The translations under genes were made by a program, and so were the position numbers. A model generated the notes under the pieces. The model was given only the letters and a program-made list of their open reading frames with translations. It was not told where the DNA came from and ran no database searches. From NCBI GenBank assembly GCA_016218905.1, contig JACRCS010000184.1, forward strand, positions 1 to 13,679: a DNA stretch of 13,679 nucleotides, written 5' to 3'. Position 1 is the stretch's first letter. Each line of letters opens with the position of its first letter. This document shows positions 13,520 through 13,679 of the stretch, piece after piece. Source of the DNA: Deltaproteobacteria bacterium. GTDB taxonomy: Bacteria > Desulfobacterota_C > Deferrisomatia > Deferrisomatales > JACRMM01.

Positions 13520-13679
13520 CTATTTGGCCTGCTCGGCCTTGCGCAGCTCGCGGAGCCGGGCGATCATCTTGATCCCCTCCGACACGGCGTTGCCCGCCGA
13601 CTCGGCGTAGCCGTCCGCGCCGAAGAGCGTCGCCACGTCCTTCGTCACCGGCGCACCGCCGAGCATGATCGCCACGTTC
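13520..13679 (-). CDS. C-terminal end of a B12-binding corrinoid protein (MtbC/MtgC-type), 5' part beyond window
   Basis: The last 52 residues of a methyltransferase cognate corrinoid protein are visible. NVAIMLGGAPVTKDVATLFG, then ADGYAESAGNAVSEGIKMI, is the conserved end of the cobalamin-binding Rossmann domain (usual form GGAPVT...IGADGYA.DA..AV). The cofactor-binding D-x-H-x-x-G lies further upstream, outside the window. Such proteins carry the methyl group on cobalt between a substrate-specific methyltransferase (methylamines, betaine, methoxyaromatics) and an acceptor methyltransferase. RACo-2 follows after 106 bases and is probably its reactivase. The substrate cannot be told from this piece. 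The frame is open to the right edge and ends in TAG. Confidence 0.9.
   Translation of the reverse strand, partial: NVAIMLGGAPVTKDVATLFGADGYAESAGNAVSEGIKMIARLRELRKAEQAK

Noticed and set aside
11386..13572. 728-codon open frame on the plus strand
   Set aside because: It lies exactly antisense to RACo-2, whose protein is clearly conserved. Its His/Leu/Asp/Val-rich product is the mirror of GC-rich codons.
1..13679. CRISPR arrays, insertion sequences, attachment sites, phage genes
   Set aside because: No regularly spaced repeats, transposase motifs or integrase-like frames were found on either strand.

Overview
The window is high-GC bacterial DNA from what looks like an anaerobe with corrinoid-dependent one-carbon metabolism. 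A Desulfobacterota/Deltaproteobacteria-like or acetogenic host would fit, but I cannot name the taxon from the sequence alone. Nearly every gene is on the minus strand. The one clear exception is cbiR.

Layout, left to right. (1) Positions 1-1708, minus: cbiM-cbiN-cbiQ, an ECF-type cobalt importer with overlapping or nearly touching genes; cbiQ runs off the left edge. (2) 2014-2988, plus: a CbiR-like cobamide-remodelling TIM-barrel protein, divergent from cbiM. (3) 3135-6970, minus: a two-subunit NfnA/NfnB-like flavin/Fe-S oxidoreductase (FNR-like plus GltA-like), then cbiX (sirohydrochlorin cobaltochelatase), a cbiG-like fragment and a DUF2284 Fe-S protein. The cbiX reading frame is shifted by one base near its start, and the cbiG homologue is only a remnant. 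(4) 7008-8948, minus: a RACo/DUF4445 corrinoid-activating ATPase, possibly preceded by an unrecognised overlapping small gene (8941-9432). (5) 9692-10141, minus: a stand-alone CBS-domain-pair protein. (6) 10652-13679, minus: the C-terminal end of a B12-binding corrinoid protein, a second, more divergent RACo-family protein, and a second DUF2284 protein, with strong hairpins between the genes.

How the parts may work together (inference). The corrinoid protein carries methyl groups for a methyltransferase whose genes probably lie beyond the right edge. Co(I) in such proteins is occasionally oxidised to Co(II). RACo proteins restore it using ATP and an electron passed through their N-terminal [2Fe-2S] domain. 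The NfnAB-like pair directly downstream of RACo-1 is a candidate electron source. CbiMNQ, CbiX, CbiG and CbiR supply or remodel the corrinoid cofactor. Two DUF2284 proteins with conserved Cys clusters recur beside these modules and are the least understood parts. The window therefore reads as a corrinoid supply-and-reactivation island.
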